Below are positions 30,980-40,409 of a stretch of DNA of 64,000 nt, piece after piece. The stretch is taken from contig NC_016599.1 of the NCBI RefSeq assembly GCF_000236705.1, positions 2,790,001 through 2,854,000 of the forward strand, written 5' to 3'. The stretch is from Owenweeksia hongkongensis DSM 17368. GTDB lineage: Bacteria > Bacteroidota > Bacteroidia > Flavobacteriales > Schleiferiaceae. Made by a program: the position numbers and the translations under genes. How positions within the stretch are numbered: position 1 is the stretch's first letter; every line of letters begins with the position of its first letter. The notes under the pieces were generated by a model. That model saw only the letters and a program-made list of their open reading frames with translations. It did no database searches and was not told the DNA's origin.

Positions 30980-31636
30980 ATGCCTTCTAAGAGTATAAAA
31001 AAGGTACTCAGCTTTTTATGGCCAATTATATCAAAGGTTGAATCTCAATACAATGGTACTTTAGAGATCTCCTGGTATAATGGTAGAAAGATGCTGAATA
31101 GTAAAAATGCTAATTATTCCTACGGGAAGTTGCAGAAAGTATTGGTTTTTGGTTTGTCCAAAATGACGTTTAGTAAACAAGCTCCTGTTCTAATTTTGGG
31201 ATTGGGTGGTGGTAGTATTATTAGACCCTTGCGAAATAGGTTTGGTTGTACAGGAAAGATTACTGCCGTTGAATGTGATGAAGTAGTCTTTAAACTATCA
31301 GAAACGGAATTTGATATAAGTAAGAGTGGGAACGTAAATAAAGTTTTAGCTGATGCATTTACTTATGTGGAAAATTGCAATGAAACTTATGGGTTAATAA
31401 TTGTCGACCTGTTTGTGGACAATATAGTTCCTGTAGCTTTTTATAGCATCCCGTTTTGGGAGAATCTATTGGCGATAACTCAGCAAGGAGGGAGTATACT
31501 TTTTAATGCAGGTTTATACATAAGAGGTGATTCATCCATTCTGAAGGTTGCAAGCTTTCTTAATGAAAAGGCTAAAGTCATCATACTTGAAAATGTGGAA
31601 GATGCCAACACACTTGTTCTAGCACGGTTTGAATAA
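30980..31636 (+). CDS. Spermidine-synthase-like methyltransferase-fold protein
   Basis: This 218-residue protein has a Rossmann-type motif LGLGGGSIIRPL (about 71-82), an acidic loop AVECDEVV and the wording DAFTYVENCNETYGLIIVDLF seen in spermidine/spermine synthases. The N-terminal beta domain is shortened (EISWYNGRKML, YSYGKLQKV). It may make polyamines by aminopropyl transfer, but many proteins of this family with short N-termini have unknown roles. Its position half a kilobase after an amine-forming operon makes a polyamine link attractive, yet it is a separate transcription unit. Confidence 0.75.
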   Translation: MPSKSIKKVLSFLWPIISKVESQYNGTLEISWYNGRKMLNSKNANYSYGKLQKVLVFGLSKMTFSKQAPVLILGLGGGSIIRPLRNRFGCTGKITAVECDEVVFKLSETEFDISKSGNVNKVLADAFTYVENCNETYGLIIVDLFVDNIVPVAFYSIPFWENLLAITQQGGSILFNAGLYIRGDSSILKVASFLNEKAKVIILENVEDANTLVLARFE

Positions 31637-31713
31637 ATACAAAGTCACGACACACTTCGATTTTCTTTTTTTTATCGCAATTTTCAGAGTTCGCAGGTTG
31701 ACTTATTAATTGC

Positions 31714-32085
31714 TTAGACATGCTGGTCAATAAGAATATGGTTTCCATCGGGATCGGTCATTACTATGCTTGCAGGCCCAGTGGTAGATGTGTCTGCTTC
31801 CCTTTGTAGCTCTACACCTTTATCTTTTAGGTGCTTTTGTATATCGCGCACATCATCAAATGATTCTAGTTTATTTGCACTCTCATCCCAGCCTGGGTTG
31901 AAGGTGAGAATGTTGTTTTCAAACATTCCTTGAAAAAGGCCTACAAGTGAGTTACCATTTTTCATGATGAGATAATTTCTTTCTATGTCTCCAGCAAATC
32001 TTTCAAACCCTAACTTTTCATAGAATTCCTTTGACGCATTGAGATCTTTTACCGCTAGACTAATGGAAAATGCTCCTAATTTCAT
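31714..32085 (-). CDS. VOC-family protein
   Basis: This 123-residue glyoxalase-fold protein has the opening [18 protein letters not shown], the central [10 protein letters not shown] and the close [18 protein letters not shown]. Such single-domain members act on or bind small electrophiles or antibiotics; nothing more specific is visible. It stands 20 bases from the LamG-protein gene at 32106, which is in the same direction upstream, so the two may share a transcript. Confidence 0.88.
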   Translation of the reverse strand: MKLGAFSISLAVKDLNASKEFYEKLGFERFAGDIERNYLIMKNGNSLVGLFQGMFENNILTFNPGWDESANKLESFDDVRDIQKHLKDKGVELQREADTSTTGPASIVMTDPDGNHILIDQHV

Positions 32086-32105
32086 AGTGTGATTTTTTGG
32101 GTTAC

Positions 32106-33479
32106 TTATTTTAGAATCAACCTTTCTACAAGGCTTGCTCGCTGATTTTCTACTTTTAGGATATATACTCCTTTTGGAAGTTTATCCAACTTTATTCTGG
32201 TTTCACTAGTTCCGATGAACTTGGCAAAATATACTTCAGCCCCTTGTGCGCTAACAACTGTAATTTCTCCTTCATTCAACTGAGGGTGTAATATTACTAC
32301 TTCGCCTTCTGAAGGGTTTGGAAAGATTTTTATGGAGGAACTTTCTGCTTCCAAAAGGCCAATCCCATCAAGGCTGAAACATGCTGAGCTGTCGGTACAT
32401 CCACTAAAAGAAACTTGTACGGCATAGCTACCATTTGGATCTGGGGGAGTGAGGGTTTGCTTAGTTCCACCAACTACCAACTTATAATTATCGTTACAAT
32501 CCATCCATCGGTACGATCCATTATTTTGATCTGCCTTCATGGTACTGCTAGTCACTGTCACCCCCACATTTAGTTTTTTGATGGTTAGGGTTGTTTCTAT
32601 TACGGAGTCACAGCCATAAATGTTTTGCAAAGTATCTTGGTATACACCCGTAGAGTCATATATGTTTCCATTTGGTCCACGATAATCGTTGCATCCTGAG
32701 GCAGTAACTGCAACAAAGTTCGAACCTGGTGTGATTCCTGATCCAGCAACCCAATTGGAAGATGAGCCAGTTAGAGCAAATGAGTTTAAGGTTCCATTGT
32801 TGTTATTGTTTGAAAAATCCACAGTTGTAGTTTTCCCCCCATTGTTTCCAGAAGCTATTCCTTCATTTAACCTATAGCAAGCCACTAATCCTGGAGCTAC
32901 ACTGCAAAGTTCTCCATTCATACTATTGAGTATTTCGGTTCTGCTTCTTGCAACGTTCCATACGCGGGCTTCATCAATGCTGCCAATAAAAGTTCGATTA
33001 CTGGATGCATCACTCCAATTGCCGATGGTAAGGTTTTGTGACGCGCTGGTAAATGAAAAGTTAGCAGCCATGGAATCTACCAAAATGCCATTTACATAAA
33101 GTCTCATTTTGCTGCCATCATAAGTGCCGGCTACGTGCTGCCACGTGTTTAAGGTAAGTACATTGTTTGTTGTAGTTTTTTCATGCCAGCTACCATTGCC
33201 AATGTTGAAGTTTAACTTACCTCCATTTCCACATCGTAGCATGTACCCATAATCGGGGTTGTTATTTTCTTTGTTAATAATGTTGCCTTGAAAAACATTG
33301 GGCTGCCAGCCTGTGGGATAAATCCAAGCCTCGAGAGTAATGCTATTACCCGAAATCTGCGTACTTATTCCGTTTCCACAACTCACACGATCATCCACAC
33401 CGTCAAAGTTTAAAGCATTTTGGCCAATGGATAAGGTGCTAAATAGGCTAGCGATAAACGCGAAATATATTCGTTTCAT
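32106..33479 (-). CDS. Secreted LamG-domain protein with type IX sorting tail
   Basis: The likely start is ATG at 33479 ([14 protein letters not shown]); an ATG at 33503 would add eight residues. A signal peptide ends at SIGQ. A LamG/concanavalin-like domain (about 25-190) has the motifs [45 protein letters not shown] and [13 protein letters not shown] linker with repeats of SVIETTLTI and TDSSACFSL type follows. The last 75 residues form a Por secretion-system C-terminal sorting domain ([26 protein letters not shown]). It is therefore exported by the type IX system and probably surface-bound or released. Confidence 0.9.
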   Translation of the reverse strand: MKRIYFAFIASLFSTLSIGQNALNFDGVDDRVSCGNGISTQISGNSITLEAWIYPTGWQPNVFQGNIINKENNNPDYGYMLRCGNGGKLNFNIGNGSWHEKTTTNNVLTLNTWQHVAGTYDGSKMRLYVNGILVDSMAANFSFTSASQNLTIGNWSDASSNRTFIGSIDEARVWNVARSRTEILNSMNGELCSVAPGLVACYRLNEGIASGNNGGKTTTVDFSNNNNNGTLNSFALTGSSSNWVAGSGITPGSNFVAVTASGCNDYRGPNGNIYDSTGVYQDTLQNIYGCDSVIETTLTIKKLNVGVTVTSSTMKADQNNGSYRWMDCNDNYKLVVGGTKQTLTPPDPNGSYAVQVSFSGCTDSSACFSLDGIGLLEAESSSIKIFPNPSEGEVVILHPQLNEGEITVVSAQGAEVYFAKFIGTSETRIKLDKLPKGVYILKVENQRASLVERLILK

Positions 33480-33563
33480 GGGCTGAGGATTTGCTGAGTG
33501 CATAGGTTTAGTTTAATATCAGCAAATTACGAATTTCTTAAAATTGTAAAATCTGGTTTAGTC

Positions 33564-33928
33564 TTAGCTACTGTACTCTCTAATCTCAAAAAGATGTCTA
33601 TCAGGATCAAGGAAAAAGCAGCGTGTTTCTGCACCATTGGTAGAAGGCGGAGTGATAAACTTTGCGCCACGAGCCTTTAAGAGTTCATAGGAATTTTGGC
33701 AATCTTTTACGCGGATTGTAAAGGCATGGCTGACTTTATTTTTGTCAATAGGAGGAAGGAATTCAGTGTTGGGTTTATCTACGGTAGAGCCGCCTTTAGT
33801 TACCAGTAAATCCAGTTTCCTAAAAACTCCAATACGATTGAATCGCCTCCTAATTCTCGAAAAATGGAAGCTCCCAACACGTCTTCATAAAACGCTTTAG
33901 ACTTTAAGAGATCAGAAACTGATAGCAT
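33564..33928 (-). pseudogene. Frameshifted VOC-family gene
   Basis: From ATG 33928 the frame reads MLSVSDLLKSKAFYEDVLGA and then GGDSIVLEFLGNWI. There it would stop, but one frame over it continues LVTKGGSTVDKP, KVSHAFTIRVKDCQ, GAKFITPPST and TRCFFLDPDRHLFEIREYSS to a TAA at 33564-33566. Both halves match one VOC/glyoxalase protein of about 120 residues. The break is one missing T near 33805-33812 (GGATTTACTGG instead of GGATTTTACTGG), in a short T-run. It may be a decayed gene or a sequencing error. Confidence 0.8.
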
Positions 33929-34032
33929 GGTGGTAAGGGCTGAGTCTTGAAAAGGGTTGGGTTTGGTAATGAGAGGTTGATTTGATTATCAAGGTATGAA
34001 TGGATGCTGAGATTGATCGTTTTCCAATAAAA

Positions 34033-34063
34033 AGCCCTGACAGGTTTCAAACCAATCAGGGCT
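34033..34063 (-). terminator. Terminator of the envelope gene cluster
   Basis: AGCCCTGA and TCAGGGCT form a perfect 8-bp stem with a 15-base loop that folds further. On the minus strand it is followed by TTTTTATT. It lies 23 bases after the stop of the EnvC-like gene. Confidence 0.75.
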
Positions 34064-34085
34064 GCAATAAGATTTTCTTAGAATG

Positions 34086-35456
34086 TTACTTCCCAGCCAA
34101 CCAAGGCTGAGGGTCCAGCATTTGGGTTTCTTTCCAAAGCTCAAAATGAAGGATAGTTTTTCCTTCGGTAGGGTCTGTGTATACCAAGCCGAGTTCCTGC
34201 TTAGCAGTTACTTTGTCCCCTGATTTTACGTATACTTCCGCCAGATTTTGATAAATGGTAAAATAGTTACCATGGCTCACAATAATGGTAATGGCACCTC
34301 CAGGCACACGAATTACCTTGCTCACTTCACCATCAAAGGCTACACGGGCTTTGCTACCTTTCTCGGTGGCAATGTCAATACCGTTGTTGTTCATCACTAC
34401 ACTTTTGGCAATTGGATGGCGGTAAGGTCCAAAACCCTGAACTACCAATCCACGCTCTACCGGCCAAGGCAGTAAACTTTTGTTAGCAGCAAAGCCAGCA
34501 GCAAGTTTTGTAGCTTCAGGGGTTAAACTAAAGCTGGATGCAGGAGCACTTGGCTTTGCTGCAACGGGTTTGTTGGCCGCTTTTAGCTCGGCCTTCTTTT
34601 TATCAATAAGGTCATTCAAAGCACGGTTGGTGGTGCGGTTTGTAAAATCTTTGCCAAAAACAAGACCTACACGTTTAGCTTCATCCTCTATACCTCTTCG
34701 CACAGCGGCTTCTTTGGCCTTCTTAATTTCAGCTGCAATTATGCGCTGTATTTCATTTTCCAGCTTTTTAGCCTGAACCTGCTTTTCGGTCAGTTCTTTG
34801 GTAATTTCACTTTCTTTTTCTGATAGGCTGGCAATGGCTTGCTGCTGCTCGTTTCTTTCAGCAATTAGTTTGTTGCGTTCATCTTCCATTTGTGCCTTCA
34901 GCACTTCCTTCTTTATTTTTTGACGATTGAGCTCTACCAGTTTATCGCTCAAGTCATTTTCCTTTTGCTTTATTTCTTCCACCTGACGTCTGCGATATTC
35001 GCTGTATTGCTTTAAGTACTCTAATCTCCGCAGAGCTTGATTAAAGTCTCTTGAAGAAAGGATAAACATCAAGCGACTATAATTGTCACTGCTCTTTCGA
35101 GCCTGACGAATCATTTCAGCATAATCTTCTTTTAGGTTGGCAACCTGTGCTTCCAAGGTGTCAATCTCTTTTTGGAGCTTGAGACTCTCACGCGAAAGCA
35201 TTTCCGTTTCTCTATCAAGGGTATTGATGAGGTTTTGGCGCAAGCGTAACTTTTGCTCTACGGTTTCTACGTTGCTTAGCGAAAGCTTTTTAGTATTTCG
35301 CGTTTCCAGCAAGATTTTGTTGGCTAGCTCAATTTCATCCTGTAAACGGATTTTTTGGCGTTCCAACTTTTGCTTACGATCATCACGCTGAGCTATGGCT
35401 ACAACGGAAAAACATAAGAACATTAAAACTAAAAGTTGCTTAGCGCATCTTAGCAT
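34086..35456 (-). CDS. EnvC-like murein hydrolase activator with degenerate LytM domain
   Basis: This 456-residue protein has a signal peptide ending at VAIAQ. A long coiled coil spans about 25-270 and a C-terminal LytM (M23) domain about 330-456 (WPVERGLVVQGFGPYRHP). Active M23 enzymes bind zinc with HxxxD and HxH; here the first site reads NNNGIDIAT (His replaced by Asn) and the second ILHFEL (first His replaced). This loss is known for EnvC-type proteins, which activate amidases instead of cutting peptidoglycan. It is the last gene of the envelope cluster; its start overlaps the end of the DUF4292 gene by 17 bases. Confidence 0.9.
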   Translation of the reverse strand: MLRCAKQLLVLMFLCFSVVAIAQRDDRKQKLERQKIRLQDEIELANKILLETRNTKKLSLSNVETVEQKLRLRQNLINTLDRETEMLSRESLKLQKEIDTLEAQVANLKEDYAEMIRQARKSSDNYSRLMFILSSRDFNQALRRLEYLKQYSEYRRRQVEEIKQKENDLSDKLVELNRQKIKKEVLKAQMEDERNKLIAERNEQQQAIASLSEKESEITKELTEKQVQAKKLENEIQRIIAAEIKKAKEAAVRRGIEDEAKRVGLVFGKDFTNRTTNRALNDLIDKKKAELKAANKPVAAKPSAPASSFSLTPEATKLAAGFAANKSLLPWPVERGLVVQGFGPYRHPIAKSVVMNNNGIDIATEKGSKARVAFDGEVSKVIRVPGGAITIIVSHGNYFTIYQNLAEVYVKSGDKVTAKQELGLVYTDPTEGKTILHFELWKETQMLDPQPWLAGK

Positions 35457-36297
35457 AGCTGGAAGGAATGTTAAAAGGGAAATTTAAACCAGATTCGTCA
35501 ACGTCTACTTTTCGCACATCTATTCGCACCTTGGTGGTTTCGTTTTGAGTGTAGCTCAAAGCAATTGTCTCAGGGTATCTTACGCTTCCCATTGCTTTGA
35601 TATCTTTATTTTCTACGCTATAGCTTTTGCCAGATGTAGGTTCTTTTTGCACTTGCATTGCAGGCTTATAAGTAGCCGGGTCAATGTAGGCTTGCCTGAA
35701 TTTGTCTTTGCCAAAATACTTTTCCATGCCTTCCTGCTCCCCTCTTGGGTCGGGGTTAAAGTCAGAAAGTAAATACGCTCCGGGCTTGTAAAACAGCTCA
35801 AACTCTTTATTGTCCAAATTGAAAAGTGTGTTTGCACTTAAAATGGCTTGCAAGGTTTCAAAACCAAAATCTAACTTGAAACGCTGCTGTAAGGCACCGA
35901 TGTTTCCTGTAAAGTATTCTTTTTCCAGGCGATTCATGAAAGCCACGCTGTCTTTGTAAACAATGGCGCGAGCTACTTTTATTCCAATCAATGGATCGGC
36001 AATGTCTACCCAAATAAGGCTATCATGAAGGATGCGGATTTCCAGGCGAAAACTTTGAGCATCTTTATCATTGGAATAATTACCGGTACCTACTATGTGT
36101 AGGGTATTGAACTGATTTTCCGCATTGGCAATTTGCTCCTGAAGCTGCTTAGGCTTAATGGCAGCCGGAGCTCCTTCTGGTAGTTTTTTGCTCGATTTGC
36201 AAGCAGAGAAAAACAGTGCTGAAAAAAGCAGTATGTAAAGCGATTTATTCAAGGATGGATTGGGTATTAATCTTTTCGTCAATAGTAGGGGAGGCAT
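35440..36297 (-). CDS. DUF4292 lipoprotein
   Basis: From ATG 36297 the protein has 285 residues and a lipobox LFFSAC with Cys33. A TTG at 36252 would give a more usual 18-residue lipoprotein signal (NKSLYILLFSALFFSAC) and only an 8-base overlap with the upstream TPR gene, so it may be the true start. The rest matches the DUF4292 family of Bacteroidota: FNTLHIVGTGNYS, DSLIWVDIADPLIGIKVARAIVYKDSVAF and YKPGAYLLSDF. These proteins resemble LolA/LolB-like folds in strand pattern, but the function is unknown. Context with EnvC suggests a role in envelope assembly. Confidence 0.85.
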   Translation of the reverse strand: MPPLLLTKRLIPNPSLNKSLYILLFSALFFSACKSSKKLPEGAPAAIKPKQLQEQIANAENQFNTLHIVGTGNYSNDKDAQSFRLEIRILHDSLIWVDIADPLIGIKVARAIVYKDSVAFMNRLEKEYFTGNIGALQQRFKLDFGFETLQAILSANTLFNLDNKEFELFYKPGAYLLSDFNPDPRGEQEGMEKYFGKDKFRQAYIDPATYKPAMQVQKEPTSGKSYSVENKDIKAMGSVRYPETIALSYTQNETTKVRIDVRKVDVDESGLNFPFNIPSSYAKMR

Positions 36298-37999
36298 CGC
36301 CTAAGGCTTTGGCTTTTTGCCATTGCTCCAGAGCTTTGCTTTTCATTCCATTTTTGTACAAAATATCGCCATAGTGCTCTACTACTTCACCAGATTTTCC
36401 ACCACCGTGTACCATGGCTTTTTCAATTACTTCTAAAGCCTTAGAGTAGTTTTTTTGCTGATAAAGTATCCACGCCCAAGTGTCTAAAAATATAGCGTTG
36501 TTGGGTGAAAGATTGTTACTCTTTTCGCTCATCTTAAGAGCCTTGTCTAAGTTTTGGTTTCTTACCGAAAGGTAGTAGGCATAGTTATTTAGAGCAGTTG
36601 GGTTATTTTCATTCAAGGCCAAGGCCATGTCAAAGTAATTGTCACTTTTCTTGTGCTCTTCCAGCTGATGGTATATGTCTGCGAGCTGAGTATAAAATTG
36701 CTCTTTTAGCCTTGGGTTGCCAATCACATAAGGTAGGCCGGCCTCAAGATATTCAGCGGCCTCGTCCAGCTGCTTGGTCATATTTAGGGCTACGCCACTA
36801 AAAAAATAGGGCACCGGTTGATTGGGAAATAAATCAACTACAGTAGGGCCGTCCACAGCAAGGCTGTCCCACATTTCAGTTTGTATTTCTATCAACAGGA
36901 TTTGATCCCAGATGTCGTAAATATTTCCACCATCTAAGCGAGTGGCTTTTTTGTACATCACTAAAGCTTCCTTGTTTTTTTGATCGCGACTAAGGAAATC
37001 ACCATATATGGCGTACGCTTTTGGGTCATTAGGATTTTGATCAATAATGGTGGCGAGCATATCATAACTTTCCCTTCTCAGCAACGTATCGTTATCCGAT
37101 GCATCGTAAAGTGAAAGGAGCACACCAATTTTTTTGTCAATCTCCAAAGAAGGGCTGAGCATAGCTTTCTTTAGGTGATAAATGGATTTCTCGAAATCGC
37201 GCTGATCTTTATAATACTGTGCCAAATCCAAATGTGGGCGAGGGTCTTCTGGAGCTATTTCCAGCATTTTGTTGTACACCTTCAGCGCATCCTTTTCTTT
37301 ACCATTTACCATGTAGATTTGCCCAAGAGTGCCATAAAAATCTACGTTTTTCGGATAGGTTTTTATAAGATTTTCAATTTCTTTTACCGCGGCATCAAGG
37401 TCGCCTTGCTCCAGGTATATTTCCTTTTTTTGGTTACTAATAATTTCATTTACACCAAGTATAGCTTCAAGTTCATTGAGTGCAGCAATAGCTTCGTCAT
37501 ATCTTTCGTACTGCTGGTATGAAATGGCTAGTTCAAACCTGTAGTCAGGGTTTAGAGAATCTAGTTTTACTAGTCTCTTGAAGATCTCAATCTCCTTTTG
37601 CTGATTGTCAAAATTGCGATAAGCAGAAGCCAAAAGCATAAGCATCCACTTGTTTTTTGGTTCAAGTTGTACTGCGCGTTCAGCATAAAATAGGGCATCA
37701 TCAGACTTATTTCCAGCTGCATAAATCTGCGCCAATTCAAAACACACCGTGGCATTGGTGGTGTTCATTTTGTAAAGCGCCTGATATAGATCCAAGGCTT
37801 TTTCAAGATTGCCTAGGTTCTTCTGTTTTTCGGCTTCAAAAAACATTTCATTAAAAGCGCCTCGTTCCTTTTTAGAAAGAGGATCCCCCTCCTCTTGTGA
37901 AAACAAAAGGACGGGGGAAAATGATATTACTAATAAAAGGCTAAGAACTTTAGTCCAGCCTGCTGTAGTCTCCGATGCTAACGGAAGAAAATTTGCCAT
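36245..37999 (-). CDS. Tetratricopeptide-repeat protein of the envelope cluster
   Basis: The likely start is ATG 37999 (MANFLPLAS); an ATG at 38020 adds seven residues. Either start lies inside the end of the nucleotidyltransferase gene (overlap 50-71 bases). After a hydrophobic segment (VLSLLLVISFSPVLLF) about twelve TPR units follow, for example ALDLYQALYKMNTTNATVCF, ALKVYNKMLEIAPEDPRPHL and KALEVIEKAMVHGG. It is probably periplasmic and a protein-interaction scaffold. It is placed between sugar nucleotidyltransferase and DUF4292, an order I remember from other Flavobacteriales. Confidence 0.88.
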   Translation of the reverse strand: MANFLPLASETTAGWTKVLSLLLVISFSPVLLFSQEEGDPLSKKERGAFNEMFFEAEKQKNLGNLEKALDLYQALYKMNTTNATVCFELAQIYAAGNKSDDALFYAERAVQLEPKNKWMLMLLASAYRNFDNQQKEIEIFKRLVKLDSLNPDYRFELAISYQQYERYDEAIAALNELEAILGVNEIISNQKKEIYLEQGDLDAAVKEIENLIKTYPKNVDFYGTLGQIYMVNGKEKDALKVYNKMLEIAPEDPRPHLDLAQYYKDQRDFEKSIYHLKKAMLSPSLEIDKKIGVLLSLYDASDNDTLLRRESYDMLATIIDQNPNDPKAYAIYGDFLSRDQKNKEALVMYKKATRLDGGNIYDIWDQILLIEIQTEMWDSLAVDGPTVVDLFPNQPVPYFFSGVALNMTKQLDEAAEYLEAGLPYVIGNPRLKEQFYTQLADIYHQLEEHKKSDNYFDMALALNENNPTALNNYAYYLSVRNQNLDKALKMSEKSNNLSPNNAIFLDTWAWILYQQKNYSKALEVIEKAMVHGGGKSGEVVEHYGDILYKNGMKSKALEQWQKAKALGDASPTIDEKINTQSILE

Positions 38000-38954
38000 C
38001 AAAATGTGCTTTATTACCAATCATTGAGTTTGTAAGCTTTGCGTTTATCACGTGGCTATCTTCCTGAATGATGGTATTGTCAATAGTAGAGTCTTCAATT
38101 ACGGTGTTGGCACCAACACTTACCAAAGGACCTACTGTACTGTTTTTAATTACGGCACCATCAGCTATGTAACATGGCTCAATGATTTCCGAATTTTCGA
38201 TGGTAGCCTTGCTGCTTTGCAATTGCTCATCATCTTTTACGAAACCAAGTATCTTGCCATTAGTTTCTACGGTAACATCTTTATTTCCACAGTCCATCCA
38301 TTCGTTTACCGTGCCTGAAGTAAATTGGCTGCCCTTGTTCTTCATGTTTTCAAGCGCATTGGTAAGCTGATACTCGCCTTTATCTTTAATGTCATTATCC
38401 AAAAGATATTGCAATTCGCTCTTTAGGAAATCACCATCCTTGAAGTAATAGATACCGATAATGGCTTCGTCAGAAACAAAAGTTTCGGGTTTTTCTATAA
38501 AGTCGGTAATGAAACCGTCAGCGTTTTTCTTTACTACGCCAAATGCACTTGGGTCGTCCACTCTCTTAGTCCAGATTACACCATCGCTGTTGCTGTCCAA
38601 TGTAAAATCAGCACGGAAAAGAGTATCAGCAAAAGCTACTACCACGTTTCCGGTGATAGAAGGACCAGCACACATAATAGCGTGAGCGGTGCCTAGTGGT
38701 TGATCTTGCGTGTAAATAGAACCTTTAGCACCCAAGCTTTCAGCAATAGCTTTTAGGTTTTCTTCGGTTTCTTTTCCAAAATCACCAATTATGAAGGCGA
38801 TTTCGTCAACCGGTTCACCACATACTTTTACAATATCTTCTACCAGGCGCTGCACAATAGGCTTGCCGGCAATAGGAATAAGAGGTTTAGGAATAGTGAG
38901 TGTATGTGGGCGAAGGCGGCTTCCGCGGCCAGCCATAGGAACAATTATTTTCAT
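37950..38954 (-). CDS. Sugar-phosphate nucleotidyltransferase
   Basis: This 334-residue cytoplasmic enzyme opens with the nucleotide-binding motif VPMAGRGSRLRPHTLTIPKP and contains AHAIMCAG and VVAFADTLFRADF (magnesium-binding Asp). The C-terminal third has hexapeptide-repeat wording (IENSEIIEPCYIADGAVIKNST, VSVGANTVIEDSTI), a left-handed beta helix. Such enzymes make NDP-sugars from sugar-1-phosphates for surface polysaccharide; the exact sugar is not clear. It is the first gene after the inserted REP block and leads into the TPR, DUF4292 and EnvC-like genes. Confidence 0.9.
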   Translation of the reverse strand: MKIIVPMAGRGSRLRPHTLTIPKPLIPIAGKPIVQRLVEDIVKVCGEPVDEIAFIIGDFGKETEENLKAIAESLGAKGSIYTQDQPLGTAHAIMCAGPSITGNVVVAFADTLFRADFTLDSNSDGVIWTKRVDDPSAFGVVKKNADGFITDFIEKPETFVSDEAIIGIYYFKDGDFLKSELQYLLDNDIKDKGEYQLTNALENMKNKGSQFTSGTVNEWMDCGNKDVTVETNGKILGFVKDDEQLQSSKATIENSEIIEPCYIADGAVIKNSTVGPLVSVGANTVIEDSTIDNTIIQEDSHVINAKLTNSMIGNKAHFDGKFSSVSIGDYSRLD

Positions 38955-39097
38955 CTAGGTTTTTCTTTAGTGAGGTGAAAACACCTTTGTGGTTTAAGTT
39001 TTATTTAGGGGCAATGGAGAGCAAAAATAAGCCTATGGATGGGAATTCAAAGGAAAGGGAGATTAAGGGTGAAATAAAACGTATAGGACATGAAAAT

Positions 39098-39646
39098 TTA
39101 TTCTTCCCAAGCCAAATTATCCTTATTAAAGATATTCATGTCTTTTTGTAACATGCTTAAAATGGAATCTCTAACTCTAATACCCTTCAAGAATTCGTAA
39201 TGCTCAGATAAATTAGAAATTATCCACTTTTCCGTATTGGAAAGCGTTTTGGCATCCAAAGGCTTCTTTGTGCAAAGAAGCATTAGTTCAATAGAACTAT
39301 TGACATAAACAAACCAATTATTTTGATTGCCTTGCTTCAATGAGAATCTTTCAGCAACAAGGAAGAAGTTTTCTTTTTCATATCGTCTAAGGTTTTGCAG
39401 TAACTCTTCTCCCTTTATTGCCACTTCATGTTCTGTAAGGATATGGCCTCCTTTTTCATCATGATATGAAACTTCTGTATAGTTTTGAAGTAAAACCTTA
39501 TCATGAATTGCACCATTTGCAATACTCTCTAAAAGCTGCATAAATAACTCCTGATCGGCTATGATAAAGTCTGAATGAATTATGTATCTATACGAATAGT
39601 CAAGAATTTCATTTGGGAAGTGTATAAGTCGTGAAAAGGTGTTCAT
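39098..39646 (-). CDS. Protein of unknown function in the inserted block
   Basis: The preferred start is ATG 39646; a TTG at 39664 would add six residues. The roughly 182-residue protein has no signal peptide or membrane helix and a mixed alpha/beta composition. Recognisable stretches are few (FSRLIHFPNEILDYSYRYII, ENFFLVAERFSLKQG). I do not recognise a family. It lies between the nucleotidyltransferase and the first REP copy, in the region that interrupts the envelope cluster. Confidence 0.65.
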   Translation of the reverse strand: MNTFSRLIHFPNEILDYSYRYIIHSDFIIADQELFMQLLESIANGAIHDKVLLQNYTEVSYHDEKGGHILTEHEVAIKGEELLQNLRRYEKENFFLVAERFSLKQGNQNNWFVYVNSSIELMLLCTKKPLDAKTLSNTEKWIISNLSEHYEFLKGIRVRDSILSMLQKDMNIFNKDNLAWEE

Positions 39647-39768
39647 TTTGGGAGTTTTAGACAATTTTAAATTTCCATAGAGTCCCGGCTAGTACATTCT
39701 ATAGTAAGATTTGTAGTAATAATAAGGTGGCAATAATTGAAAGAATTAGATTTACTTTGAAGTATTTG

Positions 39769-39804
39769 CCCCCGCTGGTGCGCAAATCCTTTCGCGTTCA
39801 GCTA
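39769..39804 (+). repeat. REP-like hairpin repeat, copy A
   Basis: This 36-base sequence begins CCCCCGCTGGTGCGC and ends CCTTTCGCGTTCAGCTA. It matches the reverse complement of copy B (40410-40446) with two differences plus one extra C. A CGCGAA/TTCGCG hairpin around TCCT is its core in copies B and C; in copy A one stem base is changed. It is 22 bases from the stop of the transposase gene. Confidence 0.85.
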
Positions 39805-39826
39805 AAATAATAATCAACACCGCGAA

Positions 39827-40384
39827 TCAAATATCAACCACGATTACATTTTCTAATACGCCCTGTATGCCTGCATAATCTGATGCACTGCTATACACAT
39901 AATCCTCTGGCCTGAAAACAAAACCTTCCTCAACCGGATTGTTATGCACATAATTGATTTTCTCAGAAATCACTTTATTGCTCCACACTTCTATGGGCCT
40001 ATTGTCGTGTCTCCAAAACTGGAAATTCTTAACATTTGAACTTCCCATGGCTGCCTCTTTAAACTTTGCAAGCAACCATTCTCGTCTACGTTCTCGGGGG
40101 TTATTTGAAATTGCTTCAACAATCTCTTTGCTGGTAAACCTCTTAAAGTCTCCTAAAACAAGTTCTGGTTTCTGGCTTGCGGTAGTTCTAAATACAAGAT
40201 GAACGTGGTTGGTCATTATGCACCAAGCAAATATTTCCATGCCTTTTTTCTTTTGGCAGAATCTCAAACTTTCTAGCAGGATATCTTTATACTCATTTCT
40301 GGTAAACACATCAAGCCACTCCACCACAGCAAAACTCACAAAATAAATTCCTTCAGGATTATGGAATTTATACTTTCGACTCAT
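39827..40384 (-). CDS. REP-associated tyrosine transposase (Y1_Tnp / RayT)
   Basis: This 185-residue single-domain protein of the IS200/IS605-like HUH superfamily has the metal-binding HUH motif as NHVHLVF with WCIMTNH before it. The catalytic tyrosine is most likely in the helix VISEKINYVHNNPVEEG. Typical opening and closing phrases are YFVSFAVVEWLDVF and YVYSSASDYAG. RayT proteins bind and cut REP hairpins at single-strand DNA and are thought to spread them. Inverted REP copies flank the gene 22 bases beyond its stop and 25 bases before its start. The reading frame is intact. Confidence 0.92.
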   Translation of the reverse strand: MSRKYKFHNPEGIYFVSFAVVEWLDVFTRNEYKDILLESLRFCQKKKGMEIFAWCIMTNHVHLVFRTTASQKPELVLGDFKRFTSKEIVEAISNNPRERRREWLLAKFKEAAMGSSNVKNFQFWRHDNRPIEVWSNKVISEKINYVHNNPVEEGFVFRPEDYVYSSASDYAGIQGVLENVIVVDI

Positions 40385-40409
40385 AAGAGGAAAGGTAAAT
40401 ACTTAATCA

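Noticed and set aside
37175-37522. A 115-codon antisense reading frame within the TPR gene
   Set aside because: Its hydrophobic, phenylalanine-rich product is the usual antisense shadow of a TPR gene rich in Lys, Glu and Asp; no promoter or start context supports it.
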